The notes beneath the pieces are model-generated. The model was not told the DNA's origin. It searched no databases and worked only from the letters and a program-made list of their open reading frames with translations. A stretch of DNA of 62,453 nucleotides, taken from NCBI GenBank assembly GCA_900768505.1, contig CAAGED010000049.1:1-62453 (forward strand), written 5' to 3'. Shown piece after piece: positions 61,862-62,453 of the stretch (position 1 is its first letter; each line of letters begins with the position of its first letter). The position numbers were made by a program, and so were the translations under genes. The DNA is from Lentisphaeria bacterium (GTDB taxonomy: Bacteria; Verrucomicrobiota; Lentisphaeria; Victivallales; Victivallaceae).

Positions 61862-62193
61862 GTTACTCCTTAGAAATTTTCAACCATTTATGCAACCTGA
61901 AAAATTAATTGTAAGATTAAAAAAATATTATGCTTAACAAGGCTGCTGAAAATCGATTTTTTCATACTTGTATATACTCTAAAGCAAATTTTCCGCTTTT
62001 CAATTCATATAAAGTGCTTTATTGACAATTTTTTCATTTTACCAACGAAGATTTTTTGGGAGAGGCTGAAAAAAGTATCAGATTTTTCCCATCTTCTTCT
62101 GCCTGGTGTAAGCAGAGCAATAATGCAACGTGACAAATATAATATTTTAGGCATAACAATGCGCAATAATCCTCCGAATGCGTTATATTCTCT
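61862..62193. other. AT-rich intergenic region before the repeat array
   Basis: 332 bases with no gene supported. It holds the likely promoter region of the antiporter gene. Confidence 0.6.
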
Positions 62194-62453
62194 GCGGCGG
62201 CCGTGGTGAATTGCCGTCTCGAAAATTATCTCCGCCGCACCTGCTTCGACTTGAGCGCCGGGAATTACGGCGGCCGTGGCGGATTGCCGTCTCAAAAATT
62301 ATCTACGCCGCACCCGCTTCGACTTGGGTGCCGGAAGTTGCGGCGGCCGTGGCGAATTGCCATCTCGAAAATTATCTACGCCGCACCTGCTTCGACTTGA
62401 GTGCCGGAAGTTGCGGCGGCCGTGGTGAATTGCCGTCTCGAAAATTATCTCCG
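62194..62453 (+). repeat. 73-bp tandem repeat array running off the window
   Basis: The element CGGCGGCCGTGG recurs at 62195, 62268, 62341 and 62414, exactly 73 bases apart, giving about 3.6 copies before the edge. Copies are about 90 percent identical. Since 73 is not a multiple of three, one frame shifts at each copy, so the array is unlikely to be protein-coding. Confidence 0.93.

Noticed and set aside
62203..62400. 65-aa open frame in the repeat array
   Set aside because: The 73-base period shifts frame at each copy, so the frame is open only by chance.
62194..62453. CRISPR array
   Set aside because: Repeats are contiguous 73-bp units with no unique spacers between them.

Overview
The window looks like the chromosome of a Gram-negative bacterium of the PVC group, most likely Lentisphaerota (Victivallales-like). 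This is an inference. It rests on the mix of a very large secreted glycosidase-like protein, many small lipoproteins without recognisable family, a FloA flotillin, both RNase HII and RNase HIII, an ACT/UPF0210 pair, and a MoxR-DUF58-VWA operon joined to an ABC exporter. No rRNA is present. There is one tRNA, Asn(GTT).

Region 1 (1 to about 11.7 kb) is accessory DNA. A leftward defence operon runs HTH regulator, HsdM, a DUF4062/ATPase-like protein, a SIR2-domain protein and HsdS, the last cut by the window edge. Next come about eleven copies of a 19-bp repeat flanking a short IS30-type HTH gene, a repeat-rich putative oriT, a MobF (TrwC-like) relaxase-helicase and a convergent tyrosine integrase. 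No mating-pore or coupling-protein genes are present, so this resembles an integrative mobilisable element carrying restriction cargo.

Region 2 (11.8 to 32 kb) holds a 1338-aa secreted protein, a P1B zinc/cadmium ATPase followed by an RNA m5U methyltransferase homologue, an FAD oxidoreductase, an MBL hydrolase, tRNA-Asn, CorA, an FecCD-type metal-chelate ABC pair with an EamA exporter, rplM-rpsI, a FloA operon preceded by a 24-aa membrane peptide, an ABM monooxygenase and rnhB.

Region 3 (32.1 to 45.75 kb) is one leftward eight-gene operon with every junction overlapping. In transcription order it encodes a coiled-coil membrane protein, MoxR AAA ATPase, a signal-peptide membrane protein, an ABC ATPase, a giant ABC-2 permease, DUF58, a BatA-like VWA protein and a double-VWA membrane protein. 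It has a near-consensus promoter.

Region 4 (46 to 62.45 kb) holds the ACT/UPF0210 pair, two envelope proteins, a stand-alone AsnC effector domain next to gdhA, a 36-aa very basic protein followed by a strongly structured non-coding stretch and a hairpin leader ahead of a DUF1846 protein. A leftward run follows (CPA1 antiporter, lipoprotein, tadA, prfB, rnhC, galM, a NagB-like protein, a PIG-L deacetylase). The window ends inside a 73-bp tandem repeat array.

All calls are from reading sequence only. Promoters, terminators and RNA structures are by-eye predictions.
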